NCBI RefSeq assembly: GCF_024055725.1
Contig: NZ_JAMXMX010000008.1
Coordinates: 297,111 to 361,110, forward strand
Length of the DNA: 64,000 nt
Reading direction: 5' to 3'
From: Actinoallomurus spadix
Lineage (GTDB): Bacteria; Actinomycetota; Actinomycetes; Streptosporangiales; Streptosporangiaceae
Shown here: piece by piece, positions 17,679 through 26,313 of the stretch
Position numbering within the stretch: the stretch's first letter is position 1
How the letters are laid out: the number at the start of each line of letters is the position of its first letter
The notes under the pieces: generated by a model
What the model saw: the letters and a program-made list of their open reading frames with translations, nothing else
The model's database searches: none
What the model was told of the DNA's origin: nothing
Translations under genes and position numbers: made by a program

Positions 17679-17911
17679 TTGGACGGCTCCCGATCATCAG
17701 GGAGGTCGGCTATCAGCTTCTCAATGAGCAGCCTGGCTTGTTCGGGGTCGGCCGTATTCGCCTCTACGGTGACCTCTTTATTGCCGCGGGTGATCTTGAT
17801 GTGTCGAATCGAGCGTCGTGCTTCAAGCCAACTTCGAAGAGCAACTCCGAGCGCCCCAATCGAAGCAGCCCCGGCTGTAAATGCTGCAATCGCGTCAATG
17901 CCAGCCGCCAC
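17675..17911 (-). CDS. EACC1-like small membrane protein (putative)
   Basis: 78 aa: one hydrophobic helix (IAAFTAGAASIGALGVALRSWL), then a small beta domain, S-I-R-H-I-K-I-T-R-G-N-K-E-V-T-V-E-A, and a helix (DPEQARLLIEKLIADL). This helix-plus-beta layout resembles the C-terminal part of effector-associated constant component 1 (EACC1). That short protein is described beside trypsin-like, TIR or NTPase effectors in actinobacterial conflict loci. No such effector adjoins it, and it is shorter than usual. The family call is tentative. Confidence 0.4.
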   Translation of the reverse strand: MAAGIDAIAAFTAGAASIGALGVALRSWLEARRSIRHIKITRGNKEVTVEANTADPEQARLLIEKLIADLPDDREPSN

Positions 17912-17991
17912 GCTCGCCAGCGTAGCTCAAGCTCGGCATGCCTGGAAGGTGCCAGGATCGTGGCTTGAGGTCATCCACTGCACCTCATGCG

Positions 17992-18210
17992 CGGCAGACC
18001 ACGCGCCTCCCGCTCATCCCGTCGTGCGGCCGAGTTGACCAGTAGCCGGGGATTGTCCCGCCGGAGTGTCGTCGCTCCGATGAGGATCGCGTCGCTCTCC
18101 GCGCGTACCTGGTCGAACCGGTCGAAGTCGGCTTCGTTCGACAGCAGCAGGCGTTCCGGGCTCGTGTCGTCGATATAGCCATCGATGGAGGTCGCCACAC
18201 TGAGCAGCAC
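17992..18210 (-). pseudogene. Truncated duplicate of the RibD-like reductase gene
   Basis: A 219-bp copy, with about six mismatches, of 23497-23715, the 5' third of the dihydrofolate-reductase-like gene at 23053-23733. It includes S-V-A-T-S-I-D-G-Y-I-D-D and I-L-I-G-A-T-T-L-R-R but stops before the catalytic core. At its outer end the copy passes straight into island-arm sequence (18230). It is a recombination scar, not a working gene. Confidence 0.85.
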
Positions 18211-18229
18211 CCCGGCTGACGCACATACG

Positions 18230-18250
18230 AATGAGACCACGTTTGAGACG
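18230..18250 (+). repeat. Arm-type repeat at island left end, copy A
   Basis: AATGAGACC, three bases, then TTTGAGACG: two imperfect 9-mers with a 12-bp period. The same pair occurs at 24083 and 27917 beside the left ends of the next two islands. Candidate integrase or excisionase arm-binding site. Confidence 0.55.
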
Positions 18251-18268
18251 GCTCTACTGCTCGTCGGC

Positions 18269-19924
18269 TTACGAGCAATGGATGTTCGTCGCTCCCGGGC
18301 TGGACGGGCCGTTGGCCGTGAAGCCGATCGTCACTGACGCGTTGGGTGCGAGGGTGGGCGATTGACTCGGTGCCTTGGCCGTCCACGTGGTGGCGTTCGC
18401 GGTGACGGTCGCGTTCCACCCGCTGCCGAGGGTCACGCCGGACGGCATGGTCCAGGTGACGGTCCAATTGTTCCAGGCCGACGTGCCGGAGTTGGTGACC
18501 GTCAGCGCCGCCTGGAAGCCGCCCTGCCAGGTGTTGGTCAGGGTGTAGGTCGTTGCACACGAGACCCCGGCCGGCGGGCTCGACGTGCCGGGCGAGGTGG
18601 GCGGGGTGGTGGTCGGCGTGCTGCCCACCGGCGGGATCAGGGAGGGCCCGATGATGTCCATCTTGTTCTGGTTCACCGTGACCCAGTCGTCCTGGACGAT
18701 GCCGCCCGTGTCGCCGGAGTCGGGATTCCACGACCAGTACGTGAACGACATGCCGTTCGTGCCCGAGCCCATATGGCTCATCAGCTTGGTCAACCACTGC
18801 GTGTCCAGCGGGTTGGCCAGCGTGCTGCCGAACTCGCCGACCAGGATCGGCGCGGTGTTGTTCTTGTACAGGTAGCCCCAGAAGTGGTCCCAGACGTCCG
18901 GCAGGTTGTTCGGGAAGTTCGCGTCCTTGAACCACGGCTGGCGATCGTAGACCGAGATGCCGTAGTCGTGCGCCGAGTACACGAGCCGGTTCGCCACGCT
19001 CAGCTGTACCGGGAACTGGGCCGCGGCCGCGAGGTTGCCGCCCCACCAGTCGCATTCCATCGGGTCGTCGGGGACGTTGTCCCACTGGTTCGGCGTACCG
19101 CCTGAGGGGCAGCTGACTCCCTCGACGAAGATCAGCCAGTTGGAGTTGGCCTGTAGCACGGCGTTGCCGATGCGCTGCGCGGCCAGCCGCCAGTCGCGGG
19201 CGGTGTCGCCGCAGCCCCAACAGGCGCCGGTACCGTTCGGTTCGGTGCCCTCGGCGTGTGGCTCGTTGAACAGGTCGGCGCCGATGACGGTCGGGTTGTT
19301 CGCGTAGTGCCGGGCCAGCATCTGCCAGTCGGAGATCTCGCTGGCCTCGGAGACGCTCGAGGTGTACCACAGGGCGGTCTGGCCGGCCGCCGACGGGCGG
19401 TGCCGGTCGAGGATGATGCGCATCCCCTTCTGCCCGGCGTAGTCGACGACCTTGTCGAGGATCTGCAGCGGGCTCAACCCGATCAGGTCCGGATTGCTGT
19501 CGGTGTTGATACTGGTCGCCTGCGCCCCAGAGCGCAGCGAGTCGCCGGTGAACGGCACCCGGATCGTGTTGAAGCCGAGTTGCGCCATGTGGTCGATCTG
19601 CATCCGCCAAGTGGCGTTCCGGCCGGCCCACAGCCCGTGGAAGGTGTGGTTGTCGGTCTCCATGCCGAACCAGTTGAGGCCGGTCAGCCGTACGGTCGCG
19701 CCGGTACTGTCGACGATCTTGTTGCCGCTGGTGTGCAGATAGCCGGTGCCGGTACCCGCCGCCGCGGCCGGGGTCGCAGAGGCGGTGAGGGTCACGAGCG
19801 CGGCGGCCGCAGCCGTCAAGACCGAGGCGGCCGCGGCGAGCACGCCCTGACCACGCCTACTGTGCGATCGACCCCGCCCCTTCCTGCTGGGAAGCCACCA
19901 ACGGGAACGACGTGCGACGTCCAT
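18269..19924 (-). CDS. Secreted GH5 endoglucanase with CBM2
   Basis: ATG at 19924 gives 551 aa. A long basic n-region and hydrophobic core ending in A-T-P-A-A-A-A form a signal peptide (about 55 aa). The GH5 barrel carries the general acid in DLFNEPHAEG and the nucleophile in ILVGEFGS, with N-W-F-G-M-E at the front. A Pro/Thr linker (about residues 425-450) joins a C-terminal CBM2 whose Cys pair frames the domain (GVSCATTY ... NIHCS). It should hydrolyse beta-1,4-glucan outside the cell. It is complete and sits inside the island cluster. I see no CebR-type operator upstream. Confidence 0.93.
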   Translation of the reverse strand: MDVARRSRWWLPSRKGRGRSHSRRGQGVLAAAASVLTAAAAALVTLTASATPAAAAGTGTGYLHTSGNKIVDSTGATVRLTGLNWFGMETDNHTFHGLWAGRNATWRMQIDHMAQLGFNTIRVPFTGDSLRSGAQATSINTDSNPDLIGLSPLQILDKVVDYAGQKGMRIILDRHRPSAAGQTALWYTSSVSEASEISDWQMLARHYANNPTVIGADLFNEPHAEGTEPNGTGACWGCGDTARDWRLAAQRIGNAVLQANSNWLIFVEGVSCPSGGTPNQWDNVPDDPMECDWWGGNLAAAAQFPVQLSVANRLVYSAHDYGISVYDRQPWFKDANFPNNLPDVWDHFWGYLYKNNTAPILVGEFGSTLANPLDTQWLTKLMSHMGSGTNGMSFTYWSWNPDSGDTGGIVQDDWVTVNQNKMDIIGPSLIPPVGSTPTTTPPTSPGTSSPPAGVSCATTYTLTNTWQGGFQAALTVTNSGTSAWNNWTVTWTMPSGVTLGSGWNATVTANATTWTAKAPSQSPTLAPNASVTIGFTANGPSSPGATNIHCS

Positions 19925-20736
19925 GGGGGATCCCTTCGCAGCCCGGACTCTCACCACCGTGGGAAGGAGCGGCGTCATTGTTCGATTTTCGACCGGATGC
20001 CGTCAACGACGAGTCCGCTTCCAGCCGGTGACCTGTGGCGACAGATGAAAGCTTTCAGCACGGCGGCAGAGCCCACTCCATCCCGGACGCCGGGCCAGGC
20101 AAGGTAGGCGGACAGGTGGAGAGGTAACGCGAGAGGTCATTGAACGCTTCCCAATGACGGGCACCACGAGCAGTGTCGCGTGGAAGGAGACCCCGTGCGC
20201 GTCGAGGACGGCCACGAAGTGGTCGAGCCAGTGACAGGAGACCGGCCGGCCGATCCGAACCCGACGGATACGTGTACCACCACGGCGCGGGGACCTAGAC
20301 TCCGGCCGCGACGCTCACGCCGAGGGCGTCTCGCGCGACTGTGGCCGGCGGGGTCGGCGCGGCTCCCGGCCCGGCTGAGGCGAGCGGTCGGCGGATCACT
20401 ACGCCGGTGGCGCGGAGGAGTCCGGCGAGCGGGCCGGTTACCGCGATCGGCCCGGCGGGAGCGCCGCCGGGCCGATACCGCCGCCACGACGGCGACCGCA
20501 TGGGCGCGAGCACGACGGGAACGAAGACCCGGCGATTCTCGTAGCGCGGCCCTGGCCCCGCCCTGGCAACGCCGGCGCATGCCGACCGCAGGGAGAGCGG
20601 TGAATGAGACCAAGGATGAAACAGAACGACCCTGGGCGTCCCTCCCAAGGAGAGACGCCCAGGTCAACGTCGGAGCCGCGCTGCCTCTTCGTCCCGGACT
20701 ACCGGCACGGGCGAGATCTGCTACGGCTCGCCCTAT
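19925..20736. other. Non-coding island stretch with decayed element end
   Basis: No convincing gene. 20340-20600 shares blocks with 27480-27690: GGCGAGCGGGCCG and ACGACGGCGACCGCATGG-type runs. The minus strand of both can encode a short peptide with V-x-G-P-L-A-G-x-L and G-V-V-I-R-R. These may be remains of the same small membrane-protein gene of a lost element. 20603-20662 is listed separately. Confidence 0.5.
20603..20662. repeat. Decayed right-arm: 12-bp-period repeat plus hairpin
   Basis: AATGAGACC and GATGAAACA, with a 12-bp period (20603-20623), precede a hairpin CTGGGCGTC...GACGCCCAG (20632-20662). The order and spacing match the integrase-gene 3' end at 43422-43481 and the copy at 27696-27755. 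GGAGCCGC follows, but the tRNA core is missing. Only CCTATTCATT reappears 60 bp on, at the end of the next gene. Confidence 0.6.
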
Positions 20737-21096
20737 TCATTGAATAGTCACGTGGCTCGTCGACATCGGACGGTTCGGGTAAGTCACGATGTTGTTCCGC
20801 GAGATGTAAACGTCGGTGCCGTTTTGGTCGTGGATTACCACGTCGTTATTGCCGGTGGACACCTTGTCGATCCACCTTGCTTGGCCCTGCCACGGGTAGT
20901 CGGTTCCCGCATTCGCGAAGCACATCGTGTCCGAGTATCCCGAGCCGTCGTGGTACCAGAGCTGCAAGTAATCAGTAGGGCCGCACGAAACTCGGTCGAT
21001 TGCGAATGCTTGCCCTGGAATGAAGGACAGGACCAGTGCGGCCGCTCCGACGGTGATGCTGGCGCGCTTGAGCGGCTTTCGAATGAAAGAAAACAC
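20737..21096 (-). CDS. Small secreted beta/gamma-crystallin-like protein
   Basis: 119 aa with a signal peptide (KRASITVGAAALVLSFIPGQAFA, cut after about residue 32). The mature part holds two Cys and the pattern C-G-P-T-D-Y-L-Q-L-W, then M-C-F-A-N-A-G, then W-I-D-K-V-S-T-G-N-N. This resembles Streptomyces killer-toxin-like and other bacterial beta/gamma-crystallin proteins. Such proteins are extracellular and sometimes antifungal, but activity here is not shown. It stops within CCTATTCATTG, a match to the att core. Confidence 0.65.
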   Translation of the reverse strand: MFSFIRKPLKRASITVGAAALVLSFIPGQAFAIDRVSCGPTDYLQLWYHDGSGYSDTMCFANAGTDYPWQGQARWIDKVSTGNNDVVIHDQNGTDVYISRNNIVTYPNRPMSTSHVTIQ

Positions 21097-21392
21097 TTGA
21101 CCACCTCAACTCTTGATCGACTCGCCCGGTCACTTTACTGGCACCATAGGCTGTCAAGACATCGGCAACATTGCCTATTTCGCCCCCATCGGCAATCTTG
21201 TGTCGAGGGGCTGCTGTCGTAGGTTCAGCGGTAGGGCTTGGCGTCGTGTTCGTCGTGGGCCAAGACGAAGGTGGCGCTCGACGATGCCGGCGAAGGGAAC
21301 CTCGCGCCGCTGGGGATCTCAGGGTGTAGCCAGCACCACCCTCAAAACGGAAGCCCGCCTGATCGAGCGTCAGGGCGGGGCCGGGCAGGATC

Positions 21393-22591
21393 GTGCCCGT
21401 GAGCACTACCTCGAACCGCAAGCGCCGTATCAGCGCTGTCGCCGTCCTGGGTCTCGCCGCATCAGTGGCCACGACCGGCACCGGACTCGCCGCCACGACC
21501 CCGCCGTCCACCGTGCACGCGACCGCCGCCACAGCTGCCGCCGCGCCCCCGCGGTCCTTCCAGGGCACGCTCCCCGCGCCGACCGGCCCCTACGCCGCCG
21601 GCGAAGACGTCATCCACCTCACCGACGCGAGCCGTCCCGACCCGTGGGTGCCGTCATCAGGCCTCCGCCAACTGACCGTCACGATGGTCTACCCGGCCGT
21701 CCCCGGGACGGGACTCCGGCCCCTTACATGACCCTCGCCGAGGCAGCCGGAGTCCTACAGCGCCGGAAGATGCCGGCGAGCTCCGGCGTCACCCCACAGA
21801 ACCTTTCCAGCGTCACCACTCACGCCTTCGACGGCGCGCGGCCGCAACACGGCAAGCATCCGCTGGTGGTCCTCTCACCCGCGTACGAGGACCCGCGCAT
21901 GGTGCTCACCTCGCTCGCGACCGACCTGGCCAGTCACGGCTACGTCGTCGCGCTCGTCGGCCACACCTACGAGGACAGCGGCGAGACGCTGGCGAACGGC
22001 CAGACGCCGCCGTGCGCGATCTGCGATGACCCGGCGCTCGACTTCGACTCCGTCGCCGCCAGCCGCGCGCTGGACGTGTCCTTCGTGATCGGCCAGTTGA
22101 CGCATGGCAATACCGCGTGGCGCCTAGCACACCTCATCGACGAGCACGAGATCGGCATGGCCGGACACTCTCTCGGCGGAGCGGCGGCCGCCGCCACGAT
22201 GATCGCCGACCCGCGAGTACGGGCCGGAGTGAACATGGACGGCTCCTTCCACCCGGCCCCGAGGCCCGGCCAGATCAACCGGCCGTTCCTCATGCTGGGT
22301 GCGGCCGCCTACCACTCGGCCGGCGGCGACAACTGGGGGCAGACCTGGGCCGCCCTCGGCGGCTACAAGAAGTGGCTGACGGTCGCCGGCGCCGACCACT
22401 TCAGCTTCAGCGACCTGGACCTGCTTCTGGAGGAGGCCGGGTTCCCGACGCCGCCCCTCTCACCGGAACGCGGGGTGGTGATCACCCGCGAGTACGTGAC
22501 AGCGTTCTTCGACCAGACGCTGAAGGGGATCCACAGTCCGCTGCTGAACGGCCCCTCGCCGAACGATCCGGAAGTACTTTTCCAGTACTAG
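21393..22591 (+). pseudogene. Secreted alpha/beta hydrolase, frameshifted
   Basis: The first frame (GTG 21393 to a stop near 21731) supplies an Ala/Thr-rich signal peptide and the start of a hydrolase (LRQLTVTMVYPAVPGTG). The fold continues in another frame from about 21710 (PAPYMTLAEAAG) through AGHSLGGAAAAA to the end at 22591. One extra base in the GGGACGGGACT stretch near 21710-21716 would join them. It resembles the PAF-acetylhydrolase/polyester-hydrolase-like family. It is either a true pseudogene or a single sequencing error. Confidence 0.75.
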
Positions 22592-22602
22592 GGCCTGTTC
22601 GT

Positions 22603-23037
22603 AGCCGTATAGCTGCAGGCGGGGAATCCGTAGATCACCCAGTGCCCATGCGGTGACGGCCCGAAGAGCCGACGCAGCGGTGCCCTGGCCGCGAGCGGCC
22701 TTCACCACCCAGTATCCGAGCGAGCACGCCCCTGGCCGGCATCCCTCAACCACAGTCCGATGGCCCCGATCGGCCGGTCGTTGTGAACGCGCGCGATGAC
22801 GAACGGGTAGCCGCCGCCCGTTGATGCCCGTTCCCATTGCCGCCGGACGAAGGCTTCGCCCGCTTTCTGCGAATACGCGGCGGGAACCGTTGTGATCAAC
22901 GGGATGTATTCATCGCTCGACGCCTCCCGGACGAGAGGCAGATCGTTGAGCTCCCAGGGGCGGAGCACCAGATCGTCACCCGCAGTCAGGTGCGGGACCT
23001 CCAAGGGCTGAACCACGGTCGCATCCTGCCGGGACAC
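22603..23037 (-). pseudogene. GNAT acetyltransferase, frameshifted and 3'-truncated
   Basis: From 23037 the frame reads L-V-L-R-P-W-E-L-N-D-L-P-L-V-R-E-A, then P-I-G-A-I-G-L-W-L-R-D, the start of a RimJ/RimL-like GNAT domain. The acetyl-CoA loop (L-G-Y-W-V-V-K-A-A-R-G-Q-G-T-A) continues only in another frame from about 22730. The normal C-terminal strand after RIPRLQLY is missing, and the sequence runs into the end of the hydrolase pseudogene. A frameshift plus truncation argues for a dead gene. Confidence 0.75.
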
Positions 23038-23052
23038 GGGCCGGACCGCACC

Positions 23053-23733
23053 TCAATGAATGTCGCCAGGGAGGTAGCGCAGGAGAACGATGTCCCCGAT
23101 CGTGCGGGCTTCCGCGAGCGTCATCCGATTTTCCGGCCCGTACGGGAAGTCGCCCGGGTTGACGAACCGCGGTGCTGCGGGGTCGCCGACGAAGAAGGGC
23201 GCGATGGCGAGGTGGATCTCATCGGCGAGGCCGGCGGTCAGGAACTGGGTGTGGATCGTTCCGCCGCCTTCGACCATGAGGCGCTTCACACCTCGCGCCC
23301 CGAGGTCATCGAGCATCGCCGAGAAGTCGAGGACCTCCCCGAGCCCGGCGACGTCGGTCAGGTCCCCCAGGCGCTCGCGCAGCTCAGGGACGGCGTCGTC
23401 GGGACAGTAGATGAGCTTGTCCCCACCGTGGTGCCAGAATCTCAGGTCACGGTCCAGGGCCCCGCTGCGGGTGACCGTGACCTTCAGCGGGTACGGCGGC
23501 AGACCACGCGCCTCCCGCTCATCCCGTCGTGCGGCCGAGTTGACCAGTAGCCGGGGATTGTCCCGCCGGAGTGTGGTGGCCCCGATGAGGATCGCGTCGC
23601 TCTCCGCGCGTACCTGGTCGACCCGGTCGAAGTCGGCTTCGTTCGACAGCAGCAGGCGTTCCGGGCTCGTGTCGTCGATATAGCCGTCGATAGAGGTCGC
23701 CACACTGAGCAGCACGTACGGGCGCGTGGTCAT
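23053..23733 (-). CDS. RibD C-terminal / dihydrofolate-reductase-like protein
   Basis: 226 aa, complete. S-V-A-T-S-I-D-G-Y-I-D-D at the N-terminus, I-L-I-G-A-T-T-L-R-R-D-N-P, then L-M-V-E-G-G-G-T-I-H-T-Q-F and L-A-D-E-I-H-L-A-I-A-P are typical of RibD reductase-domain proteins. Many of these reduce pyrimidine or pterin-like substrates with NADPH. Outside a riboflavin operon the substrate is unknown. Its 5' third is duplicated at 17992-18210. Confidence 0.9.
   Translation of the reverse strand: MTTRPYVLLSVATSIDGYIDDTSPERLLLSNEADFDRVDQVRAESDAILIGATTLRRDNPRLLVNSAARRDEREARGLPPYPLKVTVTRSGALDRDLRFWHHGGDKLIYCPDDAVPELRERLGDLTDVAGLGEVLDFSAMLDDLGARGVKRLMVEGGGTIHTQFLTAGLADEIHLAIAPFFVGDPAAPRFVNPGDFPYGPENRMTLAEARTIGDIVLLRYLPGDIH
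23497..23715 (-). repeat. Source copy of the 219-bp direct repeat
   Basis: This is about 97 percent identical by eye to 17992-18210 (six mismatches), in the same orientation and 5.5 kb apart. The pair brackets the cellulase, crystallin-like, hydrolase and GNAT genes. Confidence 0.9.
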
Positions 23734-23894
23734 GTGCTCGATCTTCTGCCTCTCTCTTGAGGGAGGATGGCGGTGAGGTGGTCGATGGTGCCGCTAGGGA
23801 GCAGCAGAGGACAGGGATCACGGTGGTCCGCCGGCCGACTGCAACCGACAATGTAACCGCGGCGGCGGCCGTCGCGTACGCGTGAAAAGACGAA

Positions 23895-23922
23895 GAGGAC
23901 GTCTCCCTGGAGAGACGCCCTC
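23895..23922. terminator. Hairpin before att copy 1
   Basis: GAGGACGTCTC and GAGACGCCCTC pair with one mismatch around a short loop, 10 bp before the 44-bp att copy. It is equivalent to the hairpins at 20632, 27725 and 43455. Confidence 0.5.
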
Positions 23923-23931
23923 TTCACGGAC

Positions 23932-23975
23932 GAGCCGCCTGTCGGAATCGAACCGACGACCTATTCATTACGAGT
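23932..23975 (-). repeat. att copy 1: 44-bp duplicate of the tRNA-Thr 3' end
   Basis: Identical over 44 bp to the 3' part of the tRNA-Thr gene at 43493-43536 (T-arm, variable loop and part of the anticodon arm). It lacks the 5' half, so it is an attachment-site remnant and not a tRNA gene. It marks the right end of the first island and the left junction of the second. Confidence 0.9.
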
Positions 23976-23998
23976 TCGAGTAGGAGCCGTTCAACAAT

Positions 23999-24053
23999 GT
24001 CCGCCGAGGTACGTCCGGCCAGCTCAGACAGCTTGTCGCGTACCTCGGCGGAC
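23999..24053. repeat. Inverted repeat at island left end, copy 1
   Basis: GTCCGCCGAGGTACG and CGTACCTCGGCGGAC are perfect 15-bp arms separated by 25 bp. The same structure, also with a 25-bp spacer, is found at 27833-27887. It lies between att and the 12-bp-period repeat. Possible excisionase/accessory protein site or structured RNA. Confidence 0.6.
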
Positions 24054-24082
24054 AGACACGTATCCGGGCTTACATACGTCGG

Positions 24083-24103
24083 AATGAGACCACGTTTGAG
24101 ACC
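24083..24103 (+). repeat. Arm-type repeat at island left end, copy B
   Basis: AATGAGACC, three bases, then TTTGAGACC (12-bp period), about 107 bp from the end of att copy 1. See copies at 18230 and 27917. Confidence 0.55.
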
Positions 24104-24360
24104 GCTCTACGATCAGTAAGCCCACATCAAACTGTGCAGGCCGGTGGGTCTACGTCTCATCTCTCCGGTATTTCGCCAGCGTCTGCGGCTATCCGTACAG
24201 CCGTGCCTGCCGGTCAAGTCACGGTGCTGCCACCACCGGGCCGGTCATCACCGAACCCAACCCGACGCCGAGAAGCGCTCATCGCGGCATGAGCGTGCGT
24301 CGACGGTCGCGGATAGCACAGGCAGTCAATGTTGATAGGCAGGTTTGGCAGGATGGGTTA

Positions 24361-25209
24361 GTGGCTGGAGAATCTTCCTATGTGGAGCGCGCGCCGATGC
24401 CCGCGCTCGCCTCGCTTGTCTCATCCGTTTGGGTCCAGCAGGTCGGCGACCGGGTCGTGACGCAGCGGCACGTGCCTCACGGTGGCGCCGAGGTGCGGTG
24501 TGTCCTCGGCGAACTGCCGCGGCTGCTCGGGCCGCTGACCGCGTCGGCGTATCACGACATACCAGCGGGAGGCACGGTCGTCGGGATACGGCTGCGTCCG
24601 GGGGTGCTGGGTGGTCTGGTCGGTATGCCGGCCGATGAGCTTGTCGATCAAGACATCGCGGGAACCGATATCTGGGACGACGTGGTCCGCCTGACGGACG
24701 TTCTCGGGGAAGCCGCCACGCCACAGGCCGCGCTCGCGGTTCTCCAGTCGTTCCTCGCGCGGTCCGTCGGTGAACTGGACCCGGTGGTGGACGAGGCGGT
24801 CGCGCGTCTCATGCCCGGATCCGTTGGCGGAACCGCTGCCTTGCCGGCGCTGCTGTCGATCTCTGAACGCCAGCTGCGACGCCGCTGCCGGGCCGCGGTC
24901 GGCGTCGGACCCAAGGAGTTGCACCGCATCCTGCGTTTCCAGGGCTTCATCGCCCGTATCCAGGCCTCGGTCGACCAGCAGGATGCCGCTGACGTCGATT
25001 TGGCACGGTGGGCGGTCGAGGCGGGGTACCACGACCAGGCACATCTCAGCCGTGAGTGCCGCCGGCTCGCGGGTTCGCCGCCTGGCGAACTGCTGGCACA
25101 GTACGGTGCTGCGTGCGGCTGTGGGCACGACCACGCTGCGTCCTATCTTCCGATGCTCGCAGGAGGAGATGGCCGTTTCGTACAAGAGGGGCGAGCGGTT
25201 CCGGCATAG
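24361..25209 (+). CDS. AraC-family regulator with DUF6597-like N-terminus
   Basis: The start was placed at GTG 24361 (VAGESSYVERAPMPALA); the frame is open to 24289. The N-terminal half, S-V-W-V-Q-Q then V-G-I-R-L-R-P-G-V-L-G, resembles the DUF6597 sensor. The C-terminal half has an AraC double HTH (LLSISERQLRRRCRAAVGVGPKELHRILRFQ, in parts, then W-A-V-E-A-G-Y-H-D-Q-A-H-L-S-R-E-C). It heads the four-gene cargo of the second island and probably controls the downstream oxidoreductases. Confidence 0.85.
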   Translation: MAGESSYVERAPMPALASLVSSVWVQQVGDRVVTQRHVPHGGAEVRCVLGELPRLLGPLTASAYHDIPAGGTVVGIRLRPGVLGGLVGMPADELVDQDIAGTDIWDDVVRLTDVLGEAATPQAALAVLQSFLARSVGELDPVVDEAVARLMPGSVGGTAALPALLSISERQLRRRCRAAVGVGPKELHRILRFQGFIARIQASVDQQDAADVDLARWAVEAGYHDQAHLSRECRRLAGSPPGELLAQYGAACGCGHDHAASYLPMLAGGDGRFVQEGRAVPA

Positions 25210-25332
25210 CGTCGCGGTCATGCAGCTGATCACACATCGTTCCCGTTCTGGTCCCAGCATCGGCCCTGAGCCGGCGTGGACGGTCCGAGGAGCCGGGCAT
25301 GGCGGACCTGGCCACTCGGTGGGAGGTTCGGC

Positions 25333-26283
25333 GTGATACTCGTCATCGGCGGTCTGGGGTCGATCGGGTCACACACCGCGCGGGCGCTGCTCGACCTGGG
25401 CGAATCCGTCGTGGTCACCGCGCACCGGTCGAGCCAAATGCCGGAGTTCCTCGCCGAGGAGCCGGCCGGCCGGATCGTGGTCGAGCCGCTGGACACTACG
25501 GAGCGGGAAGCCGTCCTGGACATCGGCAAGCGGCACGAGATCACCGGCATCGTGCACCTCGCGGCCGCCCGCCATGATCTGCCCGATCCGATCGAGTACC
25601 TGCGAACCGACGCCTCCGGCCTGCTGAACGTTCTCGAGGCGGCGCGGGCGTGGGGTGTGCGGCGGTGCGCGGTCGCGAGCACGATCGGCGTCTACGCGGG
25701 GGTGGAGGAGGTCCCGTGGCGTGAGGACGCCACGCTGCCGGTGGTGGCACCGCATCAGATCCCGGTGTTGAAGAGGACCGCGGAACTGTTCGCCGCGCTG
25801 GCCGGCGACAGCGCCGGGTTCGAGACGGTGAGTCTGCGGATCGGCACCATCTGGGGACCGTTGGGGTTGCCCGACAACCCGTTCTTCGCGCTGCCCCGCC
25901 TGCTCAGCGCGGCGGTCTGGGGCCAGGACGCCGACCTCAGTCCGCCTCGGCCACCCGCGTACGCCGAGGACGCCACGGACCTGTGCTACGTCAAGGACTG
26001 CGGACGGGCGATCGCGTTGCTCATGCTCGCTGAGCATCTGAACCATCGCATCTACAACGTCTCGTCCGGGCAGTTGGTCCGGTACAGCGAGGTGGTCGCT
26101 GCGATCAACGCGGCAGTGCCGGGGGCGGACATCGTCCTCCCGCAGGGCCGTAATCCCGACCGGCCCACCGACAACTATCTCGACATCAGCCGGCTGCGGG
26201 AGGACACCGGTTTCCGGCCGGCCTACGACGTCGAGCGCGCCGTCCCGGACTACGCCGACTGGCTGCGGCGACACACGCGCTAG
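25333..26283 (+). CDS. NAD-dependent epimerase/dehydratase (extended SDR)
   Basis: GTG at 25333, behind GGGAGG at 25321, starts the Rossmann motif [19 protein letters not shown] directly. The 316-aa product has the D-T-T loop after the second strand, a catalytic-region P-V-L-K-R-T-A-E pattern where the usual Y-x-x-x-K has become V-x-x-K-R (Tyr not seen), and R-I-G-T-I-W-G-P after the sixth strand. Without the Tyr, ordinary SDR chemistry is doubtful; an NAD(P)-sensing or altered-substrate role is possible. It lies within the island cargo. Confidence 0.82.
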   Translation: MILVIGGLGSIGSHTARALLDLGESVVVTAHRSSQMPEFLAEEPAGRIVVEPLDTTEREAVLDIGKRHEITGIVHLAAARHDLPDPIEYLRTDASGLLNVLEAARAWGVRRCAVASTIGVYAGVEEVPWREDATLPVVAPHQIPVLKRTAELFAALAGDSAGFETVSLRIGTIWGPLGLPDNPFFALPRLLSAAVWGQDADLSPPRPPAYAEDATDLCYVKDCGRAIALLMLAEHLNHRIYNVSSGQLVRYSEVVAAINAAVPGADIVLPQGRNPDRPTDNYLDISRLREDTGFRPAYDVERAVPDYADWLRRHTR

Positions 26284-26313
26284 CCCAGCCAGCACCACTA
26301 AGGAGAGCTCAAC

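Noticed and set aside
19925..20050. A CebR-type operator in front of the cellulase.
   Set aside because: TGGGAAGGAGC resembles half of the TGGGAGCGCTCCCA site, but the other half is missing.
23932..23975. A second and third tRNA-Thr gene (also 27766-27809).
   Set aside because: Only the 3' half is present; there is no acceptor 5' strand or D-arm, so they are att remnants.
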